This document shows, piece by piece, positions 26,537-35,902 of a stretch of 64,000 nucleotides of DNA. This DNA is from Rhodobacteraceae bacterium UBA6213 (GTDB lineage: Bacteria; Pseudomonadota; Alphaproteobacteria; Rhodobacterales; Rhodobacteraceae). Position 1 is the first letter of the stretch. Each line of letters begins with the position of its first letter. The DNA lies in contig DISJ01000013.1 of NCBI GenBank assembly GCA_002421605.1, positions 1 to 64,000 of the forward strand, written 5' to 3'. The notes beneath the pieces are model-generated. The model was given only the letters and a program-made list of their open reading frames with translations, was not told the DNA's origin and made no database searches. The translations under genes were made by a program, and so were the position numbers.

Positions 26537-26609
26537 TGCCGCCCGCCGCCGTTGACCCTTTTTCGCCCAAGTGATTTATGCGTTGCGCAGGATCAGGGCG
26601 GCACTGGCA

Positions 26610-27050
26610 ATGAGCGAACATCAGGATATCCGTGAACGTCTGGCCAAACTCGAGGCGCTCTTCGCGCGTGGGGCCACGGCCGGGGAACGGACAGCTGCCG
26701 GGGCGGCGCTCGGACGCTTGCAGGCAAGGCTAGATCTGGCCGGAGCCAAGGCACCGGAATCTGAGACCGAACTGCAGTACATCCTTCCGGATACATGGGC
26801 GGTGCGGGTGTTTGTGGCGCTCTGTCGCAAGCATGGTGTGAAGCCGTATCGGTATCCTCGGCAGCGGCGAACAACGGTCATGGTGCGTGTCCGTAAGAGT
26901 GATTTCGAGAAGACGATAGCCGCCGAGTTTCAGAGCCTTCATCGGGAGCTGATAGGCTATTTCGACGAGATGGTTAACCACCTCATTGCCGATGTCATGA
27001 AATCCGACGGCGACGACGAGACGCTTGAACAGCGCCAGATCGCGCAATAG
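26610..27050 (+). CDS. Hypothetical phage protein (146 aa)
   Basis: A 146-aa protein starting MSEHQDIRERLAKLEALFARG, a coiled-coil N-terminus (about 5-45). An alpha/beta middle part follows (LPDTWAVRVFVALCRKHGV, and PRQRRTTVMVRVRKSDFE about 75-105). The C-terminus is helical and acidic. ATG 26610 is preferred over an in-frame ATG at 26571, which has no ribosome binding site. No domain name can be given. It is the last + strand gene before two leftward genes. Confidence 0.65.
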   Translation: MSEHQDIRERLAKLEALFARGATAGERTAAGAALGRLQARLDLAGAKAPESETELQYILPDTWAVRVFVALCRKHGVKPYRYPRQRRTTVMVRVRKSDFEKTIAAEFQSLHRELIGYFDEMVNHLIADVMKSDGDDETLEQRQIAQ

Positions 27051-27159
27051 TCAAACCTGCCGGAACGAGAGAGCCGCCAACCGCGATCTGCTCAATTGGC
27101 AATGAGAAACCGCCGCCCCGGGCGGGACGGCGGAATCGTGATCTTCCCGGGCTGAGCGA

Positions 27160-27732
27160 TCAGGCCGCGGGCAGACGATAGATCCTTCCGCGTCCATCGA
27201 CCTTCTCCGAGGTCACCTCGAGCCCGAGTTTCTTCTTCAGCACCCCGGCCATCGCGCCCCGAATCGTATGTGGGGCCCACTGCAAGGCGGCAATGATCTC
27301 CTCGATGGTCGCGCCATCCGGCGCGCGCAGCATGGCGATCAGCTCGGCCTGCTTGGTGCCCTCGCGCGGTGTGCGCGGCTTGGGCGCGGCTTCGGGTCCG
27401 GTGGCGGTGTCGGGCGCGGGTTCCTCGGTCGGCGCGTCCGTCGCGCCCACGGGCGCAGTGTGCGTGTCCTCCGGCTCGATGCCGATGGCGGCGTGCCCTG
27501 CGTCGGTGGCAACCAGCGTGGTGCCGTGTCCGTCGCCGGTTTCGCGCCACATGGGTTCGCCCTTGCGCATGTCGGCATCAACCTCCTGCAGGAGCCCCTT
27601 GGCGATCATCGCGCCGACCACCTTGGCGGCGGCACCGCCGCGCAGGCTCTCGGGCAGTGGCAGGGCGATACGCTTCGGCCGCTGGGCGGCGGCGCTAAGG
27701 ATCAGGGATTGGGTGTCGGAAAGCTGGGTCAT
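27160..27732 (-). CDS. DUF3489 domain protein
   Basis: A 190-aa protein. The C-terminal DUF3489 domain (about 118-190) begins with KQAELIAMLRAPDGATIEEI and contains LQWAPHTIRGAMAGVLKKKLG, a winged-helix-like fold. A flexible Thr/Pro/Ala-rich linker (about 85-118) precedes it. The N-terminal 80 residues form a second small domain. DUF3489 proteins accompany serine recombinases and prophages in alphaproteobacteria and probably bind DNA. It is on the - strand, opposite to the surrounding phage genes, so it has its own promoter upstream of 27732. Confidence 0.82.
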   Translation of the reverse strand: MTQLSDTQSLILSAAAQRPKRIALPLPESLRGGAAAKVVGAMIAKGLLQEVDADMRKGEPMWRETGDGHGTTLVATDAGHAAIGIEPEDTHTAPVGATDAPTEEPAPDTATGPEAAPKPRTPREGTKQAELIAMLRAPDGATIEEIIAALQWAPHTIRGAMAGVLKKKLGLEVTSEKVDGRGRIYRLPAA

Positions 27733-27820
27733 CGTCGTCTCCGTGTCGGGGCGCGCGGAATGCGGGCACTTCTACGAGGCCGAGCCCCGCAGGGCGGGGC
27801 TGGCGCGATGGTTTGGTCGG

Positions 27821-28081
27821 TTACTCGGCGTGTTCGCCCTCACCGAAAAGGAAATCGGTGATCTTCCGGAGGTCGCTGGCGACGCTGCCAATCGATCCGA
27901 CGCTGCCCCAATTGACCGCTTCCGGATCGAAGTTGAAATGGTCGTCGCTGAGCGCCTGAAGTCGGGCGAGCATGGCATCGATCTGGGCTTTCTTGTTAAT
28001 GAAGGCATCAAGGGCTTTGTTCGACCGCTCCCTCGAACCGATGGCGGGATCGGTCTCACTGTCCTGTGCGCGGCGGGTCAT
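27821..28081 (-). CDS. Small hypothetical protein (86 aa)
   Basis: An 86-aa mostly helical protein starting MTRRAQDSETDPAIGSRERS, ending DLRKITDFLFGEGEHAE. ATG 28081 has AAGGAG eight bases upstream, which decides the start over an in-frame ATG at 28108. It is leftward like the DUF3489 gene 88 bp away, and the two may form a unit. No family recognised. Confidence 0.65.
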   Translation of the reverse strand: MTRRAQDSETDPAIGSRERSNKALDAFINKKAQIDAMLARLQALSDDHFNFDPEAVNWGSVGSIGSVASDLRKITDFLFGEGEHAE

Positions 28082-28193
28082 TTTGATGGCTCCTTGGTCG
28101 AGTTGCATCGTTGCGATGGACCAACGTTCGCTCTGTCTGTGACGCTTATCAACTCGATAAACGCATGATATTGAATGATAATCGGAGCGGCCA

Positions 28194-28754
28194 ATGCAGG
28201 GCATGAGCGAGCGCCAGTACGCCGCGCTTGTCGGGTTGTCGCGCGGTGCGATCCAGAAGGCGAAGACGGCAGAGCGGCTGGTGCTGTTCGCCGATGGCAG
28301 CATCGATGCCGGGGCCAGTGATGCGCGCCGGGCGGAAACAACCGATCCGTCGAAAACCCGGAGGCCGCCCGAACCAAAACTCAAACCGGTCCCAGAGTCG
28401 GCCGTTGCTGCCGTGGGTGACACGCTTCGCGAGCAGGGTCTGGCGGTGCCAGCGGTCGGCGGCGGCACGACTTACCTCCAGGCGAAGACCGCCAACGAGG
28501 TTCTGAAGGCGCAGGAGCGGCGCATCCGACTGCAGAAGCTGAAGGGGGAGTTGATCGAGCGGGCCCGGGCGCTGTCGCTGGTGTTTCGGCTGGCGCGAGA
28601 GGTGCGGGACGCATGGGTGAACTGGCCTGCGCGGTCGTCGGCACTGATGGCGGCGGAACTGGGCGTGGAACCAGCCGCGATGCAGAAGGCCTTGGAAAAA
28701 TATGTACGCGCCCACCTCGACGAACTTGCCGAGGTCCGGCCTGATTTTCGGTGA
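28194..28754 (+). CDS. Phage terminase small subunit (Nu1-like)
   Basis: A 186-aa protein. The N-terminal HTH (about 4-28, MSERQYAALVGLSRGAIQKA) is typical of lambda Nu1-type small subunits that recognise the packaging site. Residues about 95-130 form the helical assembly region (ANEVLKAQERRIRLQKLKGE). Its 3' end overlaps the large subunit gene by 53 bp. It begins the late structural operon. Confidence 0.85.
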   Translation: MQGMSERQYAALVGLSRGAIQKAKTAERLVLFADGSIDAGASDARRAETTDPSKTRRPPEPKLKPVPESAVAAVGDTLREQGLAVPAVGGGTTYLQAKTANEVLKAQERRIRLQKLKGELIERARALSLVFRLAREVRDAWVNWPARSSALMAAELGVEPAAMQKALEKYVRAHLDELAEVRPDFR

Positions 28755-30705
28755 AACTGGCGACGACCTGACCGACTTCGACGGCGCAGCAGAAATCCTG
28801 CGCACCTGGGGTGCAGGGCTGATGCCCGATCCCGACCTGACGGTCTCCCAATGGGCAGACCGGCACCGGATGCTGTCGGGCCGGGCTTCCGCCGAACCGG
28901 GGCGGTATCGCACGGCGCGCACGCCTTACATGCGCGAGATCATGGACCGGCTGTCGCCCGGCGACGTGATGCAGCGGATCGTCTTCATGAAAGCCGCGCA
29001 GGTCGGGGCGACAGAAGCTGGCAACAACTGGATCGGCTTTGCCATCCACCAGGCACCAGGGCCAATGCTGGCGGTCCAGCCGACTGTGGAACTGGCCAAG
29101 CGCAACTCGCGCCAGCGGATCGATCCCCTAATTGACGAAAGCCCCGACCTTCGGGAGCGGGTCAAACCGGCGCGGTCGCGCGACGCGGGCAACACGATGC
29201 TGTCGAAGGAATTCGCGGGCGGCATCCTGATCATGACTGGCGCGAACTCGGCGGTCGGGCTGCGCTCGACCCCGGCGCGATACATCTTTCTCGACGAGGT
29301 CGACGCCTATCCAGCCTCGGCCGACGAGGAAGGCGATCCGGTCACGCTGGCCGAGGCCCGGTCGCTGACGTTCGCCCACCGGCGCAAGGTTTTCCTGGTC
29401 TCCACGCCCACCATCCGGGGTCTGAGCCGGATCGAGCGTGAATACGAGGCCAGCGACCAGCGCCGGTTCTTCGTGCCGTGTCCGCACTGCGGCGCGATGC
29501 AGTGGCTGAAGTTCGACAGGCTGCGCTGGCAGAAGGGCAAGCCGGAAACGGCGGAATATCACTGCGAGGTGTGTGATGCGCCCGTCGGCGAACACCACAA
29601 GACGGCGATGCTGGAGGCGGGCGAATGGCGCGCGACCGCTGTTGCGGCCGATCCGACCACGGTTGGGTACCACCTCTCGGCGCTCTATTCGCCGATCGGC
29701 TGGCTGAGCTGGGAGCGGATCGTGCGGGCATGGGAAGCAGCCCAAGGGTCGGACGAGGCGATCAAGGCGTTCCGCAACACGATCCTCGGCGAAACCTGGG
29801 TTGAAACCGGCGAAGCGCCGGACTGGCAGCGGCTCTACGACCGGCGCGAGCGCTGGAAATCTGGCACGGTGCCTGCGGGCGGGCTGTTTCTGACCGCCGG
29901 GGCCGACGTGCAGAAAGACCGGATCGAGGTCGATGTCTGGGCCTGGGGCCGTGGCCTCGAAAGCTGGCTGGTCGATCACATTGTCATCGAAGGCGGGCCC
30001 AGCGATGTGGCGTGCTGGCGGCAGTTGACCGATCTGCTGGGGCGGACTTGGGCTCACGCAAGCGGCACGCATATGACGATTGCCCGGCTGGCCATCGACT
30101 CCGGCTTCGAGACCAGTGCCGTCTATGCCTGGTCGCGGCAGGTGAGCTTTGCGCAAGTGGCCCCCGTGAAGGGGCTGGAAGGCTTCAACCGGTCGAGCCC
30201 GGTGACGGGGCCCACTTACGTGGACGCGACCATCGCGGGCAAACGCCTGCGCCGTGGCGCGCGGCTCTGGACGGTGGCCACCTCGACCTTCAAGGCCGAA
30301 ACCTACCGGTTCCTGCGGCAGGACCGGCCGACCGCCGAGGATATCGACGCCGGTGCGACATTCCCCGCAGGAACGGTGCACCTGCCAGTCTGGGCCGACA
30401 GCGAGTGGCTGAAGCAGTTGACCGCCGAGCAGTTGGTGACGGTCAAAAGCCGTCGCGGGTTCTCGAAGCTCGAATGGCAGAAGCTGCGCGAGCGCAACGA
30501 GGCGCTCGATATCCGCATCTATGCCCGCGCGGCGGCGTGGATCCTTGGCGCGGACCGATGGCCGGAAGCACGGTGGGCGGAGTTGGAAGGGCAGTTCAAG
30601 GTTATCGAACTAATTGGCAGAGGGTCCGAAGCACGAGGCGAGAAGCCGCGCGCGCCCCGAAGTTCGGCGCGGCGAAAGACTGTGCGGTCAAGCTACATGG
30701 GGTAA
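28702..30705 (+). CDS. Phage terminase large subunit (GpA family)
   Basis: A 667-aa packaging motor of the lambda gpA family. The ATPase part includes MKAAQVGATEAGNN (Walker A variant, about 97-110) and YIFLDEVDAYP (Walker B, about 194-204). A zinc-binding CPHCGAMQW ... CEVCDAP region follows (about 256-295). The nuclease domain lies in the second half, around GADVQKDRIEVDVWAWG (about 397-413). The annotated ATG 28702 overlaps the small subunit gene, and the true start may lie a little downstream. The first cargo gene follows immediately after, on the opposite strand. Confidence 0.92.
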   Translation: MYAPTSTNLPRSGLIFGETGDDLTDFDGAAEILRTWGAGLMPDPDLTVSQWADRHRMLSGRASAEPGRYRTARTPYMREIMDRLSPGDVMQRIVFMKAAQVGATEAGNNWIGFAIHQAPGPMLAVQPTVELAKRNSRQRIDPLIDESPDLRERVKPARSRDAGNTMLSKEFAGGILIMTGANSAVGLRSTPARYIFLDEVDAYPASADEEGDPVTLAEARSLTFAHRRKVFLVSTPTIRGLSRIEREYEASDQRRFFVPCPHCGAMQWLKFDRLRWQKGKPETAEYHCEVCDAPVGEHHKTAMLEAGEWRATAVAADPTTVGYHLSALYSPIGWLSWERIVRAWEAAQGSDEAIKAFRNTILGETWVETGEAPDWQRLYDRRERWKSGTVPAGGLFLTAGADVQKDRIEVDVWAWGRGLESWLVDHIVIEGGPSDVACWRQLTDLLGRTWAHASGTHMTIARLAIDSGFETSAVYAWSRQVSFAQVAPVKGLEGFNRSSPVTGPTYVDATIAGKRLRRGARLWTVATSTFKAETYRFLRQDRPTAEDIDAGATFPAGTVHLPVWADSEWLKQLTAEQLVTVKSRRGFSKLEWQKLRERNEALDIRIYARAAAWILGADRWPEARWAELEGQFKVIELIGRGSEARGEKPRAPRSSARRKTVRSSYMG

Positions 30706-30727
30706 TCTCACCGTGTTTGTGGCTGCG

Positions 30728-31618
30728 TCATTGAAGGCAACATTTCTTGTACTTCCTGCCGCTGCCGCACGGGCAAGGGTCGTTGCGGCCCACTGGTGGC
30801 GCAGGGTTCTTGAAGAACTCGGTCCAAGGAGCCACACGAAGATCGTTGCTGACCTTGCGGACCTTCTGCTGCTCGAAGAATGCATCTGTGTAGCAGTGCC
30901 ATTTCGACAGTTCGGCGATGGAATCGGTGATCAAGCCATCGGCGTAACGTGGGTTGCCGGGGGCACCTGCGTCACGGGTAGCGTGCAGGTCTTCCAGAAA
31001 ATCCGCGTAGTCGCAATAATCCTTGGGGATCAGGACTTTGTCAAATAGCTCGCGGACCGCTTCGGCCATGTCCTCAAGTCCGAGATCAGAAATTGCCTCA
31101 GTCCACCCCAGCAGTACATCTGTCGATGCCTTGAGATGGCGCGCCCGAAAGGTTCGGAAGAAATCCTCGATCTTGGGGCGCTGGTCAGGATGAAGCTCTG
31201 CGATCAGGACCAAGGCGCTCATGAGCGAGCTGCGCGCGAAATCGTCCGCGCGCAGGTCGAGAACGGCATCAAACAGAGGCTGCAGATCGCCGTCGAAGGT
31301 ACCGGTGATGACGCGAAAGCTGACTTCCGTCACTGCATCGCCAAGGGTGTGATCGAGGGCTCTGGTTGGGCGGCGCAGCAGATGAAGCAATGGGCGGTAG
31401 GCATCCGTGACCTGCCATTCGCCAAGCAGGTAAAAGACCGGGATGAGTGCGACCAGATCAGCATCTCGCATTGACCGCACCTGTTGGCGTCCGAGTCGTT
31501 CAACCAGTTCGACGAAGATAGGTGTCATTTCATCACGCCGCTTGCCTGCGGCGGCCATGGCAGCTCTTGGAAAAATGTCGTTGCGCGCGAGATCGCGCAT
31601 GATTTCGGTTGGGGTCAT
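30728..31618 (-). CDS. DUF1186-type protein with SEC-C zinc motif (moron)
   Basis: A 296-aa protein. The body (about 15-250) is a helical repeat domain like DUF1186. The C-terminus carries a SEC-C motif, GRNDPCPCGSGRKYKKCC (about 275-292), which binds zinc and in SecA or YecA mediates protein contacts. It is encoded against the packaging genes, with 22 bp to the terminase stop and 66 bp to the gpW start. This is typical of a moron inserted between late genes. ATG 31618 is preferred; an in-frame ATG at 31684 lies right at gpW. A lysogen-expressed defence or fitness role is inference. Confidence 0.8.
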   Translation of the reverse strand: MTPTEIMRDLARNDIFPRAAMAAAGKRRDEMTPIFVELVERLGRQQVRSMRDADLVALIPVFYLLGEWQVTDAYRPLLHLLRRPTRALDHTLGDAVTEVSFRVITGTFDGDLQPLFDAVLDLRADDFARSSLMSALVLIAELHPDQRPKIEDFFRTFRARHLKASTDVLLGWTEAISDLGLEDMAEAVRELFDKVLIPKDYCDYADFLEDLHATRDAGAPGNPRYADGLITDSIAELSKWHCYTDAFFEQQKVRKVSNDLRVAPWTEFFKNPAPPVGRNDPCPCGSGRKYKKCCLQ

Positions 31619-31684
31619 CGGTTCGCTCTCGATCAACAGGCCGCCGCCCTTGTGAACCAAACTTTCTGGCGAGGTCAATCGCAC

Positions 31685-31900
31685 ATGGCGACAATCACAG
31701 AACTCCGTGCCCGACGCGATGCGCTTGCGGCGCAGCGGTCCTCGGGTGTGGCCCGCGTGAGCTATGACGGCAAGACCGTCGATTACCGCAGCATCGCCGA
31801 GATCGACCGGGCCATCGAGGTGCTGGACCGTGACATCGCGACTGCCGAGGGCCGCAAGATCATCCGGCAGGTGCGCGTGACTACCACCAAGGGATTGTAG
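31685..31900 (+). CDS. gpW-like head-tail joining protein
   Basis: A 71-aa protein that matches lambda gpW in size and pattern: an N-terminal helix (ITELRARRDALAAQRSSG), a short beta hairpin (VARVSYDGKTVDYRS), and a second helix (AEIDRAIEVLDRDIA). gpW stabilises packaged DNA and prepares the head for tail joining. It directly precedes the portal gene by 3 bp, as in lambda. Confidence 0.8.
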   Translation: MATITELRARRDALAAQRSSGVARVSYDGKTVDYRSIAEIDRAIEVLDRDIATAEGRKIIRQVRVTTTKGL

Positions 31901-31903
31901 CGC

Positions 31904-33391
31904 ATGGGTTGGCTCGATGCATTTCGCCGCCGGGAAACCAGCGGTCCTGCAACCGTGCGCGCGCGGCTCGAAGGGGCGATGTCGCAGCGCCGTTTGCGGG
32001 GCTGGCAGCCGCCGCTGGAAAACATCAACTCGCTGATCGCCTCTGGCGGGCCGCGTCTGTTGGCGCGGTCGCGCGAGTTGGTGGTGACCAACGGCTATGC
32101 CGCCAATGCCTGCGAGGCTTTTGCGTCCAACCTGGTGGGCGACGGGATCAAGCCTTCGTCACTGATCGAGGATCCGGCCCTCCGCGATCAGGTGCAGCGG
32201 CTCTGGCTGGCCTGGACCGATGAGGCCGATGCCGATGGGCTGACCGATTTCTACGGTCTGCAGGCGATGGTGGCGCGTGAAATGTTCGTCGCGGGCGAAT
32301 GCTTTGTCCGGATGCGTCCACGCCGGGCCGAGGATGGTCTGCTGGTGCCGATCCAACTGCAATTGCTGCAGTCGGAGATACTGCCGTTCGCGAAGACCGA
32401 GGCGGCGGCGAATGGCAATCGCATCCGTTGCGGCATCGAGTTCGATGCGATCGGCCGCCGCGTCGCCTATCACTTCCGCCGCCGCCATCCCGGCGACAGC
32501 ACCGATCAGGGTATGGTCACGTCTGAGACGGTCCGCGTCCCAGCCGAGGACGTCCTACACATCTACCGCCCCATTGACGCGGGGCAAATCCGGGGCCTGC
32601 CGCATGTGGCGCCCGCCATGGTGCGGTTGTTTCTGCTCGACCAATATGACGATGCCGAACTTGACCGGAAGAAGACGGCGGCGATGTTCGCGGGCTTCAT
32701 CACCAAGACCGCGCCCGAAGAACAGCTGATGGGTGAGATCGAGGCAACCGACGACAGCGGTGCTACCGTCAGTCTGGAACCCGGTACGCTGCAGGTTCTG
32801 CTGCCCGGCGAGGATGTGAAGTTCTCCAGCCCCGCAGATGTCGGCGGCGGCTACGAGGCGTTCCAGTACCGGACCCTGCTGTCAGTCTCGGCCTCGCTGG
32901 GGCTGCCCTACCATCTGGTGACGGGCGATGTGCGGCAGGCCAACTATTCCAGTCTTCGCGCTGAACTGGTCGAGTTCCGTCGCCGCGTCGAGCAGTTGCA
33001 GCACGGGGTCATCGCGCATCAGCTTTGCCGCCCTGTCTGGGCGCGCTGGCTGGAAACAGCGGTGCTGTCGGGGGCGTTGGACCTGCCGGACTTCGCCAGA
33101 TCCCCCGCGCGCTATCGCCCGGTGAACTGGATCCCGCCGCGCTGGGACTGGGTCGATCCCTTGAAGGACATCCAGGCGCAGGTGCTCGCGATGGAGGCTG
33201 GGATCATCTCGCGGCGCAAGGTGGTCGAGGCCACCGGCTACGACGTCGAGGAAATCGACCGCGAGAATGCGGCCGATGCGAAACGTGCCGGGGACATGGG
33301 TCTCACCTATCGCACCAGCCCGGGCGAGACGCAGGGGGCGCGGGCCACACCAACCCGCAAACCGGAAACCGAGACAGAACAGGAGGCGTAA
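31904..33391 (+). CDS. Phage portal protein (lambda gpB family)
   Basis: A 495-aa portal of the lambda family. Landmarks are ANACEAFASNLVGDGIKPS (about 62-80), MFVAGECFVRMRPR (about 126-139), and the conserved LGLPYHLVTGDVRQANYSS (about 330-348). It forms the dodecameric ring at the head vertex through which DNA passes. The C-terminal 40 residues are charged and Thr-rich. It sits between gpW and the prohead protease. Confidence 0.93.
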   Translation: MGWLDAFRRRETSGPATVRARLEGAMSQRRLRGWQPPLENINSLIASGGPRLLARSRELVVTNGYAANACEAFASNLVGDGIKPSSLIEDPALRDQVQRLWLAWTDEADADGLTDFYGLQAMVAREMFVAGECFVRMRPRRAEDGLLVPIQLQLLQSEILPFAKTEAAANGNRIRCGIEFDAIGRRVAYHFRRRHPGDSTDQGMVTSETVRVPAEDVLHIYRPIDAGQIRGLPHVAPAMVRLFLLDQYDDAELDRKKTAAMFAGFITKTAPEEQLMGEIEATDDSGATVSLEPGTLQVLLPGEDVKFSSPADVGGGYEAFQYRTLLSVSASLGLPYHLVTGDVRQANYSSLRAELVEFRRRVEQLQHGVIAHQLCRPVWARWLETAVLSGALDLPDFARSPARYRPVNWIPPRWDWVDPLKDIQAQVLAMEAGIISRRKVVEATGYDVEEIDRENAADAKRAGDMGLTYRTSPGETQGARATPTRKPETETEQEA

Positions 33392-33395
33392 GCCG

Positions 33396-34442
33396 ATGAA
33401 CAGCTGGTACACGATCCGCGCCCAAAGCACCGGCGCGGAGGTGGTGATCTATGACGAGATCGGGGCTTACGGCGTCTCGGCCAAGGGGTTTCTGGCGGAA
33501 CTGGCAGCACTTCCGGATGCCACACCGCTGGCCTTGCGGCTGAACAGCCCAGGCGGGTCGGTGTTCGACGCGGTCGCGATCTACAATGCGATCAAGCGCC
33601 ATTCCGGCGCGGTAACTGTCTGGATCGACGGCATCGCAGCTTCGGCGGCGTCCTACATCGCCATGGCGGGCGATGAGGTCATCATGCCGGAGAATGCTTT
33701 CCTCATGATCCACGATCCTGCCGGTGTGGTCATGGGCACCGCCATCGACATGCGCGCGATGGCCGAGGCGCTGGACAAGATCAAGGGCAGCCTGCTGCAG
33801 GGCTATGCCGCCAAGTCAGGGCGGCCACAGGAAGAAATCGCCCCCTTGATGGCGGCGGAAACCTGGCTCGATGCCAAGGATGCGCTGGATTTGGGCTTTG
33901 CTGACCGTATCGCCGAACCGGTCCGCATCGCTGCGCGGTTCGACGTAGGACGGTTCCGTAATGCGCCGCCAGAGTTGGCCGAGGCTGTTGCTGATGCGGA
34001 CGAGGACGATCCCTCGGGCGGTGCAGCAGCGGCTGTCGATGACGCAGGTGACGAGCCTGCAACCGATCATGAAGGTGAAAGCGCCGGAGGTGAGGACGCT
34101 CATGGGTCTGAGAGTCAGCCTGCTGACCCTGGTCCACCTGCGGATATGGAAGCGGCACCCGCAGAAACGCATGCAGTCAGCACCATCGCCGCCGACATTC
34201 GTACCGAAGCACTGACCCACGCCCGCGCGGTCGTCGATCTATGCCGTCTCGCCGGACAACCGCAGATGGCGGGCCAGTTCCTCGAGCGCGACACCGGTAT
34301 CGACGATGTCCGCGCCGCTCTGCTGGCCACCCGCGCCGAGGCCGTGCCTGACATCTCCGCAGCCCATCCGCAACCCGGCCGCCCCTCTGGCGCGCGCCCC
34401 TGGGGCGATGTCATCGCCCGCACCTTCCGTCTGAAAGGATAG
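33396..34442 (+). CDS. ClpP-like prohead protease with scaffold-like tail
   Basis: A 348-aa protein. The ClpP/S49 protease domain (about 1-190) has LNSPGGSVFDA (about 49-59), the catalytic serine in GIAASAASY (about 81-89), and MIHDPAG (about 106-112) with the likely catalytic His. After it comes an Asp/Glu/Ala-rich disordered region (about 205-285), and then a helical segment. In lambda-like phages such fusions supply both the head maturation protease and the scaffold. GGAGG stands before ATG 33396. Confidence 0.9.
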   Translation: MNSWYTIRAQSTGAEVVIYDEIGAYGVSAKGFLAELAALPDATPLALRLNSPGGSVFDAVAIYNAIKRHSGAVTVWIDGIAASAASYIAMAGDEVIMPENAFLMIHDPAGVVMGTAIDMRAMAEALDKIKGSLLQGYAAKSGRPQEEIAPLMAAETWLDAKDALDLGFADRIAEPVRIAARFDVGRFRNAPPELAEAVADADEDDPSGGAAAAVDDAGDEPATDHEGESAGGEDAHGSESQPADPGPPADMEAAPAETHAVSTIAADIRTEALTHARAVVDLCRLAGQPQMAGQFLERDTGIDDVRAALLATRAEAVPDISAAHPQPGRPSGARPWGDVIARTFRLKG

Positions 34443-34446
34443 ACCC

Positions 34447-34812
34447 ATGCCGATCTTCACTGAAACTCCGCACGCGGGCGGCTTCCTCGTCTGGGAAGCG
34501 CTGCGCGATTATTGCCGCAGCACCGTCATCCTCGCCTCGGGCACCCTGCAACCCGGCACCATTCTGGGCAAGATCACCGCCTCGGGCAAATACGCGGCCC
34601 ACGATCCCGCCGCCTCGAACGGCACCCAGACGGCAGCGGCTATCCTCTGGGACAGCGTCGATGCCAGCGGCGGCGATACCAATGCCGTCGTGCTGATCCG
34701 CGGCCCTGCAATCGTCAACCAGCATGAGATCACCATTCCCGGCGCGCCGACCGCACCGCAGATCGCCGCCGCCCATGCCGCCCTGCTGACGCTCGGCATC
34801 CTCGTCCGCTAA
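34447..34812 (+). CDS. Head decoration protein (lambda gpD-like)
   Basis: A 121-aa small beta-rich protein in the exact position of the lambda decoration gene, between protease and major capsid. Landmarks are ILASGTLQPGTILGKIT (about 29-45) and the Ala-rich end AAAHAALLTLGILVR. gpD-type trimers cap the expanded capsid and stiffen it against DNA pressure. Confidence 0.82.
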   Translation: MPIFTETPHAGGFLVWEALRDYCRSTVILASGTLQPGTILGKITASGKYAAHDPAASNGTQTAAAILWDSVDASGGDTNAVVLIRGPAIVNQHEITIPGAPTAPQIAAAHAALLTLGILVR

Positions 34813-34888
34813 CCCAATCCAATCCCGCGCTTCCGGACGCAAAACCGGCGTCCACTTTTGCTGGAAGCGCTTTCAAAGGAGGCACCCC

Positions 34889-35902
34889 ATGGCCACCATG
34901 GACATCTTCGAAGGCGATGCCTTCTCGATCATCGAACTCACCCGCGCATTGGAAAACATCCCATTCAAGCCCGCCACCCTGTCTGGGTCCGGTCTGTTCG
35001 GGCCGCGCGGCGTCCGCTCGCGCACCGTCGTGATTGAGTCCCGCGACGGCACACTGTCGCTGATCCCGTTCTCCGAACGCGGCTCAGCCTATGACCAGCA
35101 GACCCCGGAACGCCGCGATGTGCGGGCTTTTGTCTGCCGCCAGTTCAAGAAACAGGACGTCATCTGGGCCTCGGAAATCCAGCAGGTGCGCGACTTCGGG
35201 TCCGAGTCCGCCACCCAGCAGGTGCAGGCCGAGGTCGCCCGCAAGCTGGGCCGGCTGCGCAACGACGCCGAGACCACGTTCGAGTATCACCTCTTCAACG
35301 GCATCCAGGGGCTGGTGAAAGATCCCCGCGACGGTGCCACGGTGGTGAACTACTTCACCGAGTTCGGCATCACCCCCGCCGCCGAGGTGGACTTCGATCT
35401 AGACAACGCCACTCCTGCCTCGGGTGCCCTGCGCAAACGCTGCCAGGCGCTGATCGAAAGCGTCGAGGATGTGATGGGCGGCCTGGCCACCGGTGCCATC
35501 GCGCTGCGTGCCGAATGCGGCTCGGCCTTCTTCGCCGATCTGGTGGCGCATAAGGAGGTGCGCGAGACCTACCTCAACACCGCCGCCGCCGCCGATCTGC
35601 GCTCGCGCATCGCCGACGAGGTCAGCTTCGGCGGCATTACCTTCCGCCGCTACCGGGGTGGTGCGGGCTTCGGTGTCGCGACCGACAAGGCCGTGTTCTA
35701 TCCCGAAGCCGTCGATGGTCTGTTCGAGATCTACCACGCCCCCGCCGACACGTTCGAGACGGTCAACACGCTGGGCCAGCCGCTCTACGCACGGATGATC
35801 CCCGACCGGGAACGTGATGAGTGGGTCCGGCTCGAGATCGAAAGCAATCCGCTGCCGATCTGCACCCGCCCGCAGGTGCTGCGCTCCGCGCGGCGGACCT
35901 GA
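34889..35902 (+). CDS. Major capsid protein (lambda gpE family)
   Basis: A 337-aa major capsid protein of the lambda E family (HK97 fold). Landmarks are MDIFEGDAFSIIELTRALENI (given as its first and last parts MDIFEGDAF and LTRALENI), GPRGVRSRTVVIE (about 33-45), and the C-terminal LGQPLYARMIPDRERDEWV. It follows the decoration gene after 76 bp. GGAGG lies ahead of ATG 34889. Its stop overlaps the next ATG (TGATG). Confidence 0.92.
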   Translation: MATMDIFEGDAFSIIELTRALENIPFKPATLSGSGLFGPRGVRSRTVVIESRDGTLSLIPFSERGSAYDQQTPERRDVRAFVCRQFKKQDVIWASEIQQVRDFGSESATQQVQAEVARKLGRLRNDAETTFEYHLFNGIQGLVKDPRDGATVVNYFTEFGITPAAEVDFDLDNATPASGALRKRCQALIESVEDVMGGLATGAIALRAECGSAFFADLVAHKEVRETYLNTAAAADLRSRIADEVSFGGITFRRYRGGAGFGVATDKAVFYPEAVDGLFEIYHAPADTFETVNTLGQPLYARMIPDRERDEWVRLEIESNPLPICTRPQVLRSARRT

